Below are positions 12,759 through 25,383 of a stretch of DNA of 64,000 bases, in pieces (the first letter of the stretch is position 1; each line of letters opens with the position of its first letter). The position numbers were made by a program, and so were the translations under genes. The notes below the pieces were generated by a model. That model searched no databases and was not told the DNA's origin. It saw nothing but the letters and a program-made list of their open reading frames with translations. The DNA is from Varroa destructor (lineage: Eukaryota > Arthropoda > Arachnida > Mesostigmata > Varroidae): the NCBI RefSeq assembly GCF_002443255.2, contig NW_019211458.1:11182402-11246401 (forward strand). Reading direction: 5' to 3'.

Positions 12759-15700
12759 CTGAACTACACGGAAAAGAGTTCACATTAGAGGAAAACAGCT
12801 ATGCCTTAAAATAAACATGATTGGTGCGCGACACAAGATTTAAGCATAGCTCGCTGTTAATAAGTTTTCTGTCAGAAGCCTAAACCTTGAAAGTTCCGCA
12901 ATTGTTCTAATAACGAAAATAGAAATTATAACAGTGATTAACGCTAATCTGAAAAAGAGTGGGAGAAATTGGCCTCGTATTGATAGCCGCAGCTGCGTGA
13001 AGCGATATATCTATGTAAAGAAGGTAAAACATACCCCTCTATCTTTCAAAGAACATTGTTGACCATCCACAACCGCGATAAATGCGAGAAAAGCTGCAAG
13101 ATTTAGAAAATGAATAAATGCCCAACAGAAAACATCGAGCGAAGACATGAAACGCACATAGTTAATACTATAACACCAAGGTACAATAAGAATCTGCTTG
13201 CACCGAAAAAAATGACTATATGTGCTAGAGGATGGTAACCATGCCAATCGTATAATAATAGTATGTATTCCTCAAAAGTCGTCAGCCGCGTTTTTTACTA
13301 TTAGCTTTGTATAGTACGAAACGACGGCACGCACACAAGTAAAAACATTTACTCAATACAGGGAGTGCATAGGAAATTACGAGCTCATAGTATAATAAAT
13401 AGCTCTAAAATAAAATACGAGCTCAAATAAAGATAGAAATAGAGTTTCATGTTCAGCACAAGTTACATCGATTTGAAAATGAACGCTTTTATAGAACAGA
13501 TTTCATAATTGAATGAATTTTCGTACGGTTCAAAACTTGCTGAATAAGCAGTATTTATAATTGTGACTTTACTACAGTTATTAGTAACGGTGAGACCTGT
13601 GAAAGTCAAAACTTTTTTTGAATATCGTAAAGTCAAGGACGATTTCACGAATTTCGAAACAAGTCTTCTTTTTTGATCTTTAGTTGTCTGTATTGCCTGA
13701 TGATCTATTTTATATGTCAACCATAATGCTACCGTCCTCTACAATGAAATGTAACATATCACAGCATTGTGCTGGAATAGCACAGACAAACGATTGAAGC
13801 AAATTTACCCACGCCATAGCGTTTACCTGACGCTAGCAACAGGTGCATTGTCCTTACTGATAGTTTGCAATTTTGTTCTGTTCAGAGAAGACGCTACACT
13901 GCTAATAGTTGTATTGTCAGTCACTCAGCACTGAATGGATTGTGAGGACGCTTGTGCACGTGTGAAATTTAAAGGCGTAGGAGGCTACAATAGGCGGAAA
14001 GTTGTGTGCCTAGCGACCCTGTGTACACTTTGCGAGAATGTTGAGCCACTTGAGGGAAGCAATCATCTGAGCAAGCAGACATTGAAGGTTGTGACTTCGT
14101 TGTCTCTGAACGCTCGGCAGCATGATTTATGTTTTCGAATTAAGGAACCCTTCTTTCCTGCATACATACAGTCATTGTGGCCTTAACTGAAGCTTACAGA
14201 AGACATAAATACAGCTATACACCAGTGTATATATCTTAGGCACTACTTCTAAGGGCATAGTAATATGGGCGATGGTATATTATCAGACCGTCGACGCCTA
14301 AAACAAAAGATGTTTTCTCTTCTTATTAACGTACTGTACAGACACTGTGATATCATTCACTTCTCAGAGATCGGGCGTCATTATTATTTGCGTGTGATAA
14401 TTGAGCTAAAGATCAGATGTCGTCTCATCAAATGTTGTCGACTTATTCAGTGGTAAAGCCAGCTTGGAGGATTTGGTATCAAAAAAATTATCGCTTGAGT
14501 TATGGAAAACTTACTGTTCGCGGCGGTCTTTCCTTGAACCCGTGTTTATCTAACTCTGATGCACTTATGATCTAGAAATACTGAGCATATCGTTTCTTGG
14601 TTGCCAGTGCCTCGAGGGTTGACGATTACGCCGATATATACCGTTTACGGGAAGTTTCGTTTGACAGTATCCATTTTGGATTGGATTGTTCCACGCATCC
14701 AGGATGCGGTAGCCATGCTGCCACTTAAGGTTAGTCACCACAAATGGAGGCATCCGTTCCATAAGTGAGCATTGCCGAAACAATTAGGTTAGAGTGTTAT
14801 CTAAAATTATACAGCTTTCGGTTCCAATTCTATGCAATGAACTGCCAAGCCCATTGACCTAGGCTATACCTACGATTACTGGTGGGAAAGATCCTAAATT
14901 CGGTACAGATTCAATATTTAGATTAGCAAATGCCCTAATATCCAATATTTTAATAAATTTCCAACAGAACCAAACTGCTGCGCCAGAGAACAGCTAGTTA
15001 GCTTCACGACGTTAACGTTTTAAACTCGTAGGACGTAAATGTAGATTTGCATTAACGTTTCGCGAAGACCCGTTGTTATTCCATGGTCACGATGTTTAGC
15101 TTTTTTGATTTTAAATCTAGTTCACTTCGTATCACATCATAAGGCCATAAATTTAACAATTTAATAAATTTAATTAGTCTTTCCAAGGCACCGAGTCTTA
15201 GAAAGATTCTGTAGTTACAATAGACCTTTCCACTTACTAATTATCCTTTTAAGCCTGGAAAAGATCAGGTATTTTATAACTGTTTTACTGTAATTTTTGG
15301 CGTTGTTCTTCGTTTGCGTGTATTTATCTTATGGCGCAATGTGGTGCAATCAGTAATACCGCTCTAATAAGCACAGCCCGTCAAACAAACTACGACGCTA
15401 GAGCAGTAATTAAACAACGCATGTACTACACGAACGTGGTTCGAAGGTTTAATTGGACCGTTAAACTTGATTACGAACAAGCTATTTTTGCTCCTGGAAT
15501 TAGCGACATTGAAATAATCTAGCTAAGGGCCCGAATTCAGTTGCACATTTAGGTACTATCCTATAGACATTATAGGAAGTTCTAAACAAGCTTAGATCTA
15601 AACAACAGAAAAAATGATCTCTTGTTTGCGCACCACCGGCGTTATCGTGTTTTCCATAATAACTAAACGTTTTCTTTTTGTAGTAAATGCTTCGTAAATT

Positions 15701-17340
15701 TTCTCTACGTAGTGTACTAGCTGCATCGATGAGCTTGTAACCATAAGGCAATATCTATTTCCACGCGTGATTGATGGCAAAAAGATGAAAAATTCTTTAC
15801 ATTGCACCTAAGCTGGCCTTCTAAAGACATGAACTGGGTATCGTTAAATTGTCTATAATAGTACTGCGTTTTCGTACAGTATGTAATTCCATTGGTCTGA
15901 TTCGAAGTAATTAACTACCTTATTATGAAAAATTAACGGCAAGGAATAGAACGGACCGGAGGAAAACTTGAAGCACTGCCTCTATATCCCAGGCTCGTCA
16001 CAAAAACAGTGCAAAATTCCGCTAAATTTGCAATTTATGTAACCAAATTTAATAACGACACAAATTTTGCGTTCAGCGTTTTATCGCTTAGACCAATATA
16101 TGAGTCTCATTGTTGTATTTATTGATATATCAGAGGGTTTTAGATTTCGGTCAACACTTCGACATGAAATAACAACGTATTTATATTCGGTATGATTTAT
16201 TGGTAGCGTTCTTCAGATTGCTTCAATTTTTCTTTCTCGAGTAGTAATTACATTTTTTTTCTTGTATTTTAGGCTTACATTGTAAGCTTGTTTCCTGTTT
16301 TCCAAGGCAATATATCTACATTGGTGTTAAAAGGACAATTAAATGAAATGTCGCGCATATTAACGTACGGTGAACATTCGACAAATGAGGCTGCTATTGT
16401 CGACTATTATATCGACAAATAAGCGAGTTATTGTACCGTCTATCATTTTTGTATAAGAAACGAACCACTTACTATTTGACATATAATATAGTAAATTAAC
16501 ATTTTCTAGCCACTTACATCTTGAGTAGTTCATTGTTGACCCATCCTTTTCTAACTGTTATCATTAATAGCCTGCCTAGTTACTGCTAGGTTTGCCTTTG
16601 AACTTAATGAACTGACTCGTCACACCTTAGGATTATATAATAACATTCGTTGTAAATTATCATTGTAGTCTAAATGTATAAAATCGTAAGATATGGATGC
16701 GCAAATGACCTCTTCTCCCATATAATTGCTTAAGAATAGACCTCAGTCAGTAATGACAAAGATGCCATGGTAAACCTTCTATATCGAACTAAAGAAGTTA
16801 TTTCACTCATAAAATTATGTGCTTTCCCCTTTCTCAAAACGCTTATAGTATATAAATAATGTTACATCTTGAAATACCATACAATCTAACATTTAGTGAG
16901 TACCATTTTGTCCATTACAGTATCATGAGACAAGCTAATATCTTTGAACGAATGATCTTTTCTTTAATGTTACCACATATAACTGTTGTAGGATTGGATT
17001 ATACCGTTGCATCGAACAGCGTTATAAGCCTTTTCTAATTTTGCACTTACAATTAACTTTATCCACCGTTATCACAATAGCATAAGCACTGTGAAAATAT
17101 TACTACACAGTTACTTAACAGCCAGTTCTACCTTATTTCGTAGGTTCTACTTTAAAAATGTTACTTTAAATGGGTTTTACTCTTTTTCAAAGGTCACTTA
17201 AGTTGATGCCACTCTCAGCAGAGTTGCAATAGCACAATTCTATATAGCGTGGTCAACGTATTTGCAACAAAAATGTAAAAACTTGCTATCGCTATTCCGA
17301 TTATTACCCGTCGTACTAGTTCCATTATCGTGTCTTGCCC
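12759..17340. other. no supported gene between two minus-strand genes
   Basis: Several short open frames (13463-13720 minus, 13935-14186 plus, 14565-14783 minus, 15500-15751 minus) lack domains and splice sites of a useful phase. The missing 5' exons of the 11.6-12.8 kb gene may lie here but were not identified. Confidence 0.4.
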
Positions 17341-17374
17341 GGAAGATTGGAATCTTTAGAGATTCCAATCTTCC
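17341..17374. repeat. perfect 34-nt hairpin (15-bp stem, 4-nt loop)
   Basis: The left arm GGAAGATTGGAATCT pairs perfectly with AGATTCCAATCTTCC across the loop TTAG. It lies about 115 nt beyond the stop codon of the minus-strand gene at 17488, so it could fall in its 3' UTR or just past it. The layout equals that of 4177-4210, with a different sequence. It does not resemble the histone 3' stem-loop consensus (6-bp stem). Confidence 0.9.
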
Positions 17375-17487
17375 AGAAGCTTCCACGAAGGCTAATGCTA
17401 TTACAGTTACTACTATTGTACGGTAGTGGTCGCTCTACCGCAGGTGCTACATACAGATTTCACTTCATTAACTCGTTCATTTTATGA

Positions 17488-17794
17488 TTAAGGTGGGTGA
17501 TGCCTGTGGTCGTCATCGAAAAATCCTTGAGGGAAAAATGAATTGAACAGGTTTACTAGAGCTGGATCTTCAGACATGAATGGCGCACTGCTATTCTTTG
17601 TCAGGGCGCTAGAACTGCGAGCGATTTCTTCCGAGAAAACGGACGATGCATTCATTGAAGATCCGCTAGCAAAGGACTCGGGTGTGTAGATTACAGAGGA
17701 TGACTTTGAACTTAAGGTGTTATACACTGACCCACTTATCGCCGACGGGGTCGTCAATAGATTCTCGTTTCGCGATTCCTCGGATGATAACAAC
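17488..17794 (-). CDS. unrecognised gene, last exon
   Basis: A 307-nt terminal exon following TGTGTTGTAG; the first base completes Trp. It is Ser-rich with the acidic/aromatic C terminus FFPQGFFDDDHRHHPP. Confidence 0.7.
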
Positions 17795-20700
17795 CTACAA
17801 CACAGACAAGTTCGAAAGGGCTTGTTTTAGTAAGCAAAGTCGAAAATTTTAAGTCACTTAAGTGCTTTTTCAGATACTTCGAGTGGTTCTGCATTTATGA
17901 GAAATCGGTGAAGCTAGACTTTAAGGGTCGAGAACGTTACAGTACAAATTAAAGCAAATAAATGTACTAAACAAACTAGTACGTCGGGTAAACGCTTTGT
18001 GTAAGACGTAGGTAATGTTGACACATGCTTTGTCTGGGTGATTGGAGAGATAACCATTTGTGTGCAGCACGTCAAATTTGCAGTAGACCCCTTAAACTGA
18101 GCGAGTCAACCATTTATTAATGATGTATTATTGAGTATCGAAAAGATGCTTAAAATTTCGCTCAAATTTCGACATCACGTTCTAACATAAGTCTCAGAAA
18201 AAAAATGGTTTCAGTTCATATTCAGAAAACCTGTAGTTTGCACACTATGATTGAACGCCATTTATTTAATGCCGGCCCTATTTACCGTTTCTTGGCAGCT
18301 GCAATAATTTGTGGTTCCTCGTAAAAGAAGACATGCAAGAGGGAAAACAGGGTGCTTCTTACCAGCGGGTCTTAAGATAGCTATGGCAGCGTTCGGTCGG
18401 AACGTGATTTGCGTTTGCAGGTAGGTCCGCATTTGAAGCAACAACAGTTAGATGCCCACGCGGAACAGCGGAAACTCCGCCCGTGTTGTGTAAATACATA
18501 TAAGAAGGTGCAGGTGATCTCACTGTCGGCATAACGCCGCTCTGCTGGTATTGAGAGCTAAGAGGTCGTCGTGCACGAAACAATACGGGCTGTTCGGCAC
18601 CAGGAAGAGAAGCCTTCACAAACGAGTGATCGGTGAGGTACCAACGCAAGCCAATTTCAATCATGTCCGAAGGATGGCCTCCTGAAAACGAGGCACACAA
18701 AAGCGAAAAAACAAGTCTAATGATGTTATATATTGGGTTGACAAGTTTTTTTTTTTGCACTCAAGGGTACGCCCGCGTCAAGTCAGACCGAGTTAATGGT
18801 GGCTTCCTTTCTGAAGTTATTCTGAGATGAAGTTATTCTTAATGTTAACAATTTCGGCTTCAAGCTGTACGAGCAACTTAAACTTACCCGGGTGGAATTA
18901 ATTGTTCTCTTTACTTCTACTTATATATAATTGAGAACCTTATGACACTTGGTTTGGCAGGAGTATCGACACTTAGAGAGTGCAATCATGGCAAAAAAAA
19001 CCTCAAAGTGTTCATAACTATTTGTGAATCAAATGAAAGTGTTAATAAACCGTTCCCTGGAGTACGAAATATTATGCCTACCTGTTAAGCCCGTATGTGC
19101 TCTGGTTGTGAACAGTCTAATTACTGGCGTATATTCTCCGTCAGGCAGACAGATGTCTACCCCGTGAGAACCTAATTTAGGAGCTTGAACAGCATGGACA
19201 ATTGTCTCAAGGTGCAGCTTCCATGGATGGGCCATCCAGGTAGCACCAGTAAGATAATTTAGTGGCGGCAGGTAACGAGCGCTTGGCGTACTGATATTGT
19301 ACCCCAATGGAGGGTCGCGAGGTACAAGGTCCACCACCAACGAATAATGGACGTCGACTACAAGCTCTGCAGGCCGTATATGAACGCACGGAAATGCCGT
19401 GCCCCCGCTCACGAAAAGCTAAAAATATAGCAATTGTAAATCGAATACATTATACTTTGAAAAAAAATTACGAAAACTTGCAAACTAGTCGCGTTACCTC
19501 AAGTTTACCCATGTGAATGTGGGACAGAATACAAAATTATAAAGTATATTTAAAAAAATCTACATTTGGCTTCTATCGAAATGTTCACTACATTTGTGCA
19601 CTTCTAACATACACTAAATTTGTTCCCGTAAATGGTTTACCTCACCTTCATCGTAAGTGCTCGAGCGTCGCAGAAAATTATTCTTGAGGGAAAGTGTCTG
19701 TCTGGATCCTTCATAATATGCGCACTCTGTTGCCTCAAAAATGTCAATTTGAACCCGAAAAAAAACCACGTTTGTTTCTCGAAATTTTGTTATCTTCAAT
19801 CATTCACAGCAAAAATGTCATTAGCCTGATTTGTTTTGCAGGACGGTGTAGGATAACATCGGAGAATTAAAACCACTATAATGGCAAATTGCAGCACGCG
19901 ACAATTTAGGACAAATGAGGTGATACACAGTGCAGTTTACTGTTGCGAAATAAAAAAAAAAAACTACCTGAATGCGAGCTTCATCTATGGGAGGGTCTGG
20001 GTATAAGGCTTATATCCTATATACAAGGATTATACCATTGTTTAAAATTAATGTTAAAAAAGAAATGATAGATATGCTTTTTGAAATTTTGCTCAATAAA
20101 CACATTTACAAAAAGAAGTAAAGTTTTTTTTTAAGTAGGATTACTCTTCGGATGAAGGAACAGGAAAGGCTGCATTAAGAGTAGAACAGGTTGCACATGG
20201 GTTTATCAGACCTCAGATGCGAACCCGTCATCCGACAGTAAATGTATGAAGGTCATTTTCCTTCAAATCCTTGTCTTATAAATTGTTAAGCCTTTTCTAT
20301 TTACTATTTACATCCTCATACAAAACAATGTCTTTCTATTCGATATACTACCCCCTCTTTCTTATTTTTAAAGAAGTTGTAGCTGTAAAACTAAAGCTTT
20401 TTACGCGGAATTTCATGACCCTGAACGAGACATTTTTTTCAAGAAGTTGCCTGTGTATTGTTTGATCAATATAATTAAGCTGAATTTACTAACACTGATA
20501 AGATCCTCCACAATTCTAAAATTTCTCAAAGGAGCAACAATCAAAACTTTTTTTTTGCTGAGATAAATGAGAGGTAAATTAAAATTTCTCTCCGTCACGC
20601 TTTGTCAGTATATTTAGCTGGCTTATTTAAGTTTAGGGTATTCCGAATATAAATCTTTGGCAAGAACGTAGAATCGACAGTTTCTTTTACTTCAGGGATT

Positions 20701-22499
20701 TCTTCCGATGATGGATAGTCTCAGTGTTTTGATCGAATACGTTTCAAATGTGAACTATCACTTCTATTCTTGCCTAAAAAAGTCTTGCAAAGCGCTTGGC
20801 AGATTTGGAGAAAAAAATACAAAATAGGGAAACGTTTTTTACTACGAAGTTCGGTTTATTTTCTTTCCCCAGCAACCGGGATATTGACTTGAAGGGCTTC
20901 GGGGCTTTTTGCTAGTAAACTTCACTAGTACTGAAGTATTTCTAAGAACAGTTTCGCTCTTGAGTACGTTTTGAATAAGATTATTAATGACGCCATTTTT
21001 GGATACGTTATGTAACAATTTATGCGGAAACAATCTAAGAATAATCTATCAAGAAAGATCAGAAGTGCTTCGATAAAAAACTCAAATTGTAATTGATGGT
21101 ATTATCCATAGTTAATTTTAGCACTATCAATATTTCGAACAAAAGTTTAAGATAAATATACTCAAAGGACAATTTTCACGAAAATGCTTCTCACAAGCTT
21201 GTGTCCCTGTTGAATATATAAGTTAGCAGGTTTAGTTCTTGACAACACTAAAATTGGTATTCAAGTACGACAGGGAAATCACACGTAGGTGTCAACCTCA
21301 GCGATACAATAAACATCTTTTAACACTTTCCAAAATATTTTTCAATTACTTTAGGTAGCAGGACATCAAACATTTTTATTTCATGGTAGCTTTATAAACT
21401 ACATTTCTTCCCGAACCATTGCGACCCATTAGTGCTTATAAATATATCAGACGTCGATAAATCTTGTTTTGGTCTAGAACTTGTTCTGTGGACGTGTATC
21501 ACGGGCATCGAACAACTGAGTTTTTTCTGTTTAATCTCAAGCTACGGTGTTAACAAACCGTTTAGCCTGATCTATTCGACTTCACCTCATTCCTCTCCAT
21601 AATATTGTATAGTATCGAATTAAAGCGAAAGTGTGAATAACCTGTTCAGTCCTGCGTCCGAAGAAAGGCCAAGGTACATTCCGGGTCGTGGTAACAACAC
21701 GCGTCTGCTTTACGCCGTTGACAATATTGCTATTAATGGGTCGAACTTGCGCTGTTAATGCACCATCCTGTTTTAATTGCACCCTTTGTAGCTGCTGGCT
21801 TTTCTGATTGTTCCGTCCCCGAATTCGACTTTTGCTAGGTGTTCCAGCTTGGTGATTTCCACTTTGAAACGGTGTCGACTGGGGATGTCTCGACTGGCTA
21901 ATGCTTATGTCAGTGTTGTTACCGTCACTGTTATTCGCAGCGGTATTCACAGTGGCCAAAGGACTATCACAGTTACACCGGTGGATACCAAATGAAGGGC
22001 ACAGAGAGGCTCCACATGAGCACAGAAGAACCCCCATTATCGATCCAAAGGGGAGTGACTTTTGGTGATTGATATCATTAAAGGCACTACTGCTCCCTTC
22101 CTGTAGGTTTTGCGGTAGATTTGGATTTGACGGTGAAGAAAGATTTATGAAATCTTGATGCTGGCCATTGCTGCAAGGCGGGACGACAATGCCTGATGTG
22201 GACGGATGTTGCGCACTTAGTACAGTAACAGGAGAAGTGTCTATTTGGTTCGGTCGAGCAACACTCGTTTGAATCAGAGGATGGGTAAACCTTGTCGAGT
22301 TCACCTGTTGGAGTTGCTCGTAAGGCGTACTTTGTATCTGCTGCAGTGGCAAACGTGCACGCATGGACTGCCAGGGTGCCTGCGAAAGGTGCGATTCTGG
22401 TCGCCAAGTGCTACACACGGCGGCCCAACCCCCAGAAGAGTCGGTGTGCCTAATCGGCTTGCACGACCGCTTACCGCGGGCACGTTTGCCATGAAACAT
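17488..22499 (-). CDS. unrecognised multi-exon protein (about 606 residues)
   Basis: Four minus-strand exons join with matching phases: 22499-21642 (phase 0 out), 19418-19082 (phase 1 out), 18681-18363 (phase 2 out) and 17794-17488 (TAA stop). With the ATG at 22499 (MFHGKRARGK) the frame is 607 codons including stop. The open frame continues upstream to about 22587 and encodes FLSTLPEDVRSELVFNLGNC, which looks coding, so the true start may be in an earlier exon; an in-frame TAA lies just before it. The first exon is basic and then Ser/Asn/Gln-rich with a Cys cluster (LLCSCGASLCPSFGIHRCNC). Exons 2 and 3 look like a folded domain (AELVVDVHYSLVVDLVPRDP, HPWKLHLETIVHAVQAPKLG, GHPSDMIEIGLRWYLTDHSF). 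The C-terminal exon is Ser-rich and ends FFPQGFFDDDHRHHPP. I see no signal peptide or clear membrane span. I do not recognise the family; an intracellular regulatory protein is a guess. Confidence 0.7.
18363..18681 (-). CDS. unrecognised gene, internal exon
   Basis: A 319-nt exon following CGTTTTCAG, phase 1 in and phase 2 out (TG|GTAAGA). It encodes GHPSDMIEIGLRWYLTDHSF and continues to HSYLKTR. Confidence 0.7.
19082..19418 (-). CDS. unrecognised gene, internal exon
   Basis: A 337-nt exon, phase 0 in and phase 1 out (ACA G|GTAGGC). It starts LFVSGGTAFPCVHIRPAELV and ends TRAHTGLTG. Composition is that of an ordered domain. Confidence 0.7.
19419..21641 (-). other. intron 1 of the unrecognised 17.5-22.5 kb gene
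   Basis: It is bounded by a GTTATT donor at 21641-21640 and a TATTTTTAG acceptor ending at 19419. No further open frame with support is seen inside. Confidence 0.55.
21642..22499 (-). CDS. unrecognised gene, exon with putative start
   Basis: It runs from ATG 22499-22497 to a donor after ...RRTEQ (CAG|GTTATT), phase 0. It is part of the longest open frame in the window (21582-22562). It is rich in Ser, Asn, Gln and Pro with a Cys cluster near the middle. The start is uncertain because the same frame is open to about 22587. Confidence 0.6.
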
Positions 22500-22587
22500 G
22501 AGCCGGTGAAACACACAATTACCTAAATTAAACACAAGTTCACTGCGCACGTCTTCCGGCAACGTGCTTAGAAATTCTTACTGCTGC

Positions 22588-24159
22588 AAACCTTTGGAAA
22601 AGTGAAATTGAAGGCCAAACGCACTAGTTGTCTTACAGACCTAACATTGGTCCCTACTTATCCATAGCTCACGCGTGCACGCGGATCGATTGTGCATAGA
22701 GGGTACCCTTCTCTACCCCGTCACTGACGGCTTTGATGCCTTTTCGTCTGGCAACTGTGAGTGAGAAACAGCGACGAATGAATGTATTTCATTTAAACTA
22801 TCTAACCTAGTCTCACCCTGCCCGAAAGGTAGACATCACCTCTGGATCTGAATATCATTAATAGGTCTAATGCTACATCTATTCTTAGAATAGGTCCTCC
22901 ATAGAACAACCTTGCTGCTCAAACAATATTGAAGGAGACGTTCCTTATTTTGCTTCTTATTTTACACCTTCAGTCATTACACTCTGAGCCTGCGATATTA
23001 TTCAAGTCTTCAATGAAACATTACGATCCAGGTACGTCATGACATTTATGCCAATCAGTCCGTTCATACGGAGCAGAATTATGGTTCTGCCAATACAAAA
23101 CCTGTCGTCGCACTTGTATCAGTTATAGCTAGGTAAGCTGGGAAACCTGTTTTTCAGCAGATGACCTCTCAGTCATGCCCTTACTTTTCTCGCTATAGCA
23201 TCCAGTCACACTTCATGTCTGGCACGAGGTTTCAGGGTCACGGAAGACAGACCCTTAAAACCCTCATGCTCATTTGGCATTCTGTTACATAATACCTTGA
23301 TTAGGCAATAGCTGTATTAACCGCGTCATAATGCGCCTCACAATATGTACGGCTTACAAATTTTAATAATTTCTTTCAACAGTTATGAGGCACATAATGA
23401 TGAATCAGCAAACTGTTGAAAAACTTACCTTACAATCAACCTGTGAGGAGGTTCTGAAGCGGAGCGTGATTAGGTTGCAGATAGAAAATTGAGTAAGCGA
23501 TATCAGGCATTTGACCATCCAACCACTTCACAATGCACCCTACAAGTATATCCTTCATCTAATAGAATTCCTAAAGTTCACGTTCTTCGTATTACCTAGC
23601 TGCTACAGTATCACTACAGATTATTATACTGCTACGCATATATTTAGTTGGACGAAAGAACACCACGATCCGAATAGCAACAAATGGCAAGTACACATAC
23701 GTTGAACGAACGAACACATTATGATACATTGCGAACAGTTATGGTTTCCCATGAAGAGGCAATGTTTCATTTCTAAAAATAATGGTTTATCATATATAGC
23801 CTTCGCGTTATATATTTCTATGTAATATATCACAGTATTATAATAAAACTGCTGCAAATGGGTTCTTCTTAATCGCGTGTATGGGACAGATAAACGTCAA
23901 CGGTTTTTCGTCACCCTGCTCTACAAACCAGAGTATGCCAATAATAATAAGATCTGGTTCGCATGATATGCGAAAGCACTTATTACAGGTAAAAAAGGTA
24001 TCCTTTTAATGAAAATTCACTTATTTATCGATTTTAACACTGGATCTTCAAAAATTACTATAATCACATTGTGACAGATCTGCCGATTGGTTCGCTCATT
24101 ATTCTTTAAACGCATAATGATTTACCAGCGTTTTTTCCGGTTTTATAGATTTTTTCTTC
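22588..24159. other. no supported gene
   Basis: It lies upstream of the unrecognised minus-strand gene and should hold its promoter or 5' exons. A minus-strand donor GTAAGT at about 23430 follows a short open stretch (ITLRFRTSSQVDCK), but its phase does not fit the 22.5 kb exon, so it was not called. Confidence 0.35.
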
Positions 24160-24220
24160 ATGCTAAACATTGACAAAGTTACTTTGATCTGTACGACGGG
24201 CTGACGGCTTGTCTAATAAT
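24160..24220 (+). repeat. 61-bp inverted repeat, left copy
   Basis: All 61 bases are the exact reverse complement of 27865-27925. Identity stops at 24221 on the inner side. Together with the right copy it bounds the block carrying the two wrongly oriented TCERG1 exons. Confidence 0.97.
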
Positions 24221-24490
24221 TCAGATAAATCCCTTTGTTTTTTAAGCATAGCTAGGTAATATTGTGACCCGTCAAAGTACAATTTGTAGTTTATTTTCAA
24301 TGGCATGTTGAGTCGTTTCCCGTTTGAAGATGCCCGTGCAGCTAGGGAGTATAAAATTTGTAATTTCGTCACTAGTAAGGATTTGTTCTATTGTAGCTTC
24401 AATTGGCAATAATATCCCAGAATATCGCAGCTTACTGTAATGCTTTTGATCTAGGCATATATTCTAATGTCGCTTGGTAACTTCTTTTAG

Positions 24491-24648
24491 GCACGTAAGT
24501 ATATTAAGGATGATCCTCGCTATGCGAAGTACTCATCATCCGAGCATAAATGCGAGAAGGTATACAAAGACTGGATGAAGGATCAGATTTCAACCGCCAA
24601 GAACAACTTTAGAGCTCTTCTCGCTGAAACAAAGCTTATCACTTACAA
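24491..24648 (+). CDS. TCERG1: TCERG1 exon 12 (FF5 second half, FF6 start)
   Basis: A 158-nt exon, phase 0 in and phase 2 out. The DDPRY motif is the typical FF-domain core. It ends ...LLAETKLITY plus a split Lys. Confidence 0.95.
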
Positions 24649-25383
24649 GTAAGTTTCGTACATTCATTATTTTGAGTTGTACATCGAGTGCTACAACAAG
24701 CGTTGCTTCAGACTAGTTTCATGTGAAGTCCAATCTTCTGTGATTGGTAGTTTGTATTTCTCGATTTGCACGTTCGATTTTAGGATTAAGTCGGTTGTAG
24801 GTGATATTGTTTCGAGAATGCTGATTTCCTTGAAAGAATCTCATCATCTAGTATTTAATAGAATGTTTAGGTTTGAGTGAAAAATTCACACGTTTTCATC
24901 GCCGAGATGCTGCCTAATTTTGCTGAAACTATATTTGAAATTTTATAGAACTATTTTATTGTTATTATTGATAAATTTTGGTAACGATTTTAGGAAAATG
25001 CTGTATTACATCAAAGTATAGGGTTACCATGAGACATTTATAAGAACGAAGCGTAAAAAATTTAGAAAAAAACGATTTTAAAAATCAGCGAAAGTTTGGC
25101 GTAATTAAACATGATAATATGTGAAAAATGGCTTTTTTAATCTTATTTGATTTTCAATTTCCTGGTATTTACATAAAATTACAGAAGTAAAAAACTCGTG
25201 GACGAGTCTGAAAGCCACTTAAAGGACATTCTCAAAGTGCTGGAAAACGACAGGCGTTATTTAGTTCTCTCAAGTCTCGCCGACGAACGGACCGAAATTC
25301 TAACGGCATATATTGATGAGCTGGATAGAAAGGGCGTTCCGCCACCGCCAACTGCATCCGATCCACAGCGTAGGAACAAATAG
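24491..25383 (+). CDS. TCERG1: TCERG1 C-terminal exons 12-13, displaced on the plus strand
   Basis: Two exons, 24491-24648 and 25185-25383, encode the end of the WW/FF-domain elongation regulator TCERG1. Exon 12 follows CTTCTTTTAG, starts in phase 0 (ARKYIKDDPRYAKYSSSEHK) and ends in phase 2 at GTAAGT. Exon 13 completes Lys and runs SKKLVDESESHLKDILKVLE to a C terminus DRKGVPPPPTASDPQRRNK, which matches the end of animal TCERG1 closely. They supply the second half of FF5 and all of FF6. FF domains bind phosphorylated RNA polymerase II CTD and splicing/elongation factors. In this assembly they are on the strand opposite to exons 1-11; see the flipped-block entry. Confidence 0.95.
25185..25383 (+). 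CDS. TCERG1: TCERG1 exon 13 (FF6 and C terminus)
   Basis: A 199-nt terminal exon after TTACAG, with stop TAG at 25381-25383. The NDRRYLVL core and the PPPPTAS tail are family hallmarks. Confidence 0.95.

Noticed and set aside
14565..14783. Minus-strand frame (NLKWQHGYRILDAWNNPIQN) as 5' exon of the 11.6-12.8 kb gene
   Set aside because: All usable GT donors leave in phase 0 or 1, whereas the next exon needs phase 2.
23420..23500. Minus-strand mini-exon ending at GTAAGT near 23430
   Set aside because: Its phase could follow the orphan exon at 26724-26906 after inversion but does not fit the 22.5 kb exon; left uncalled.
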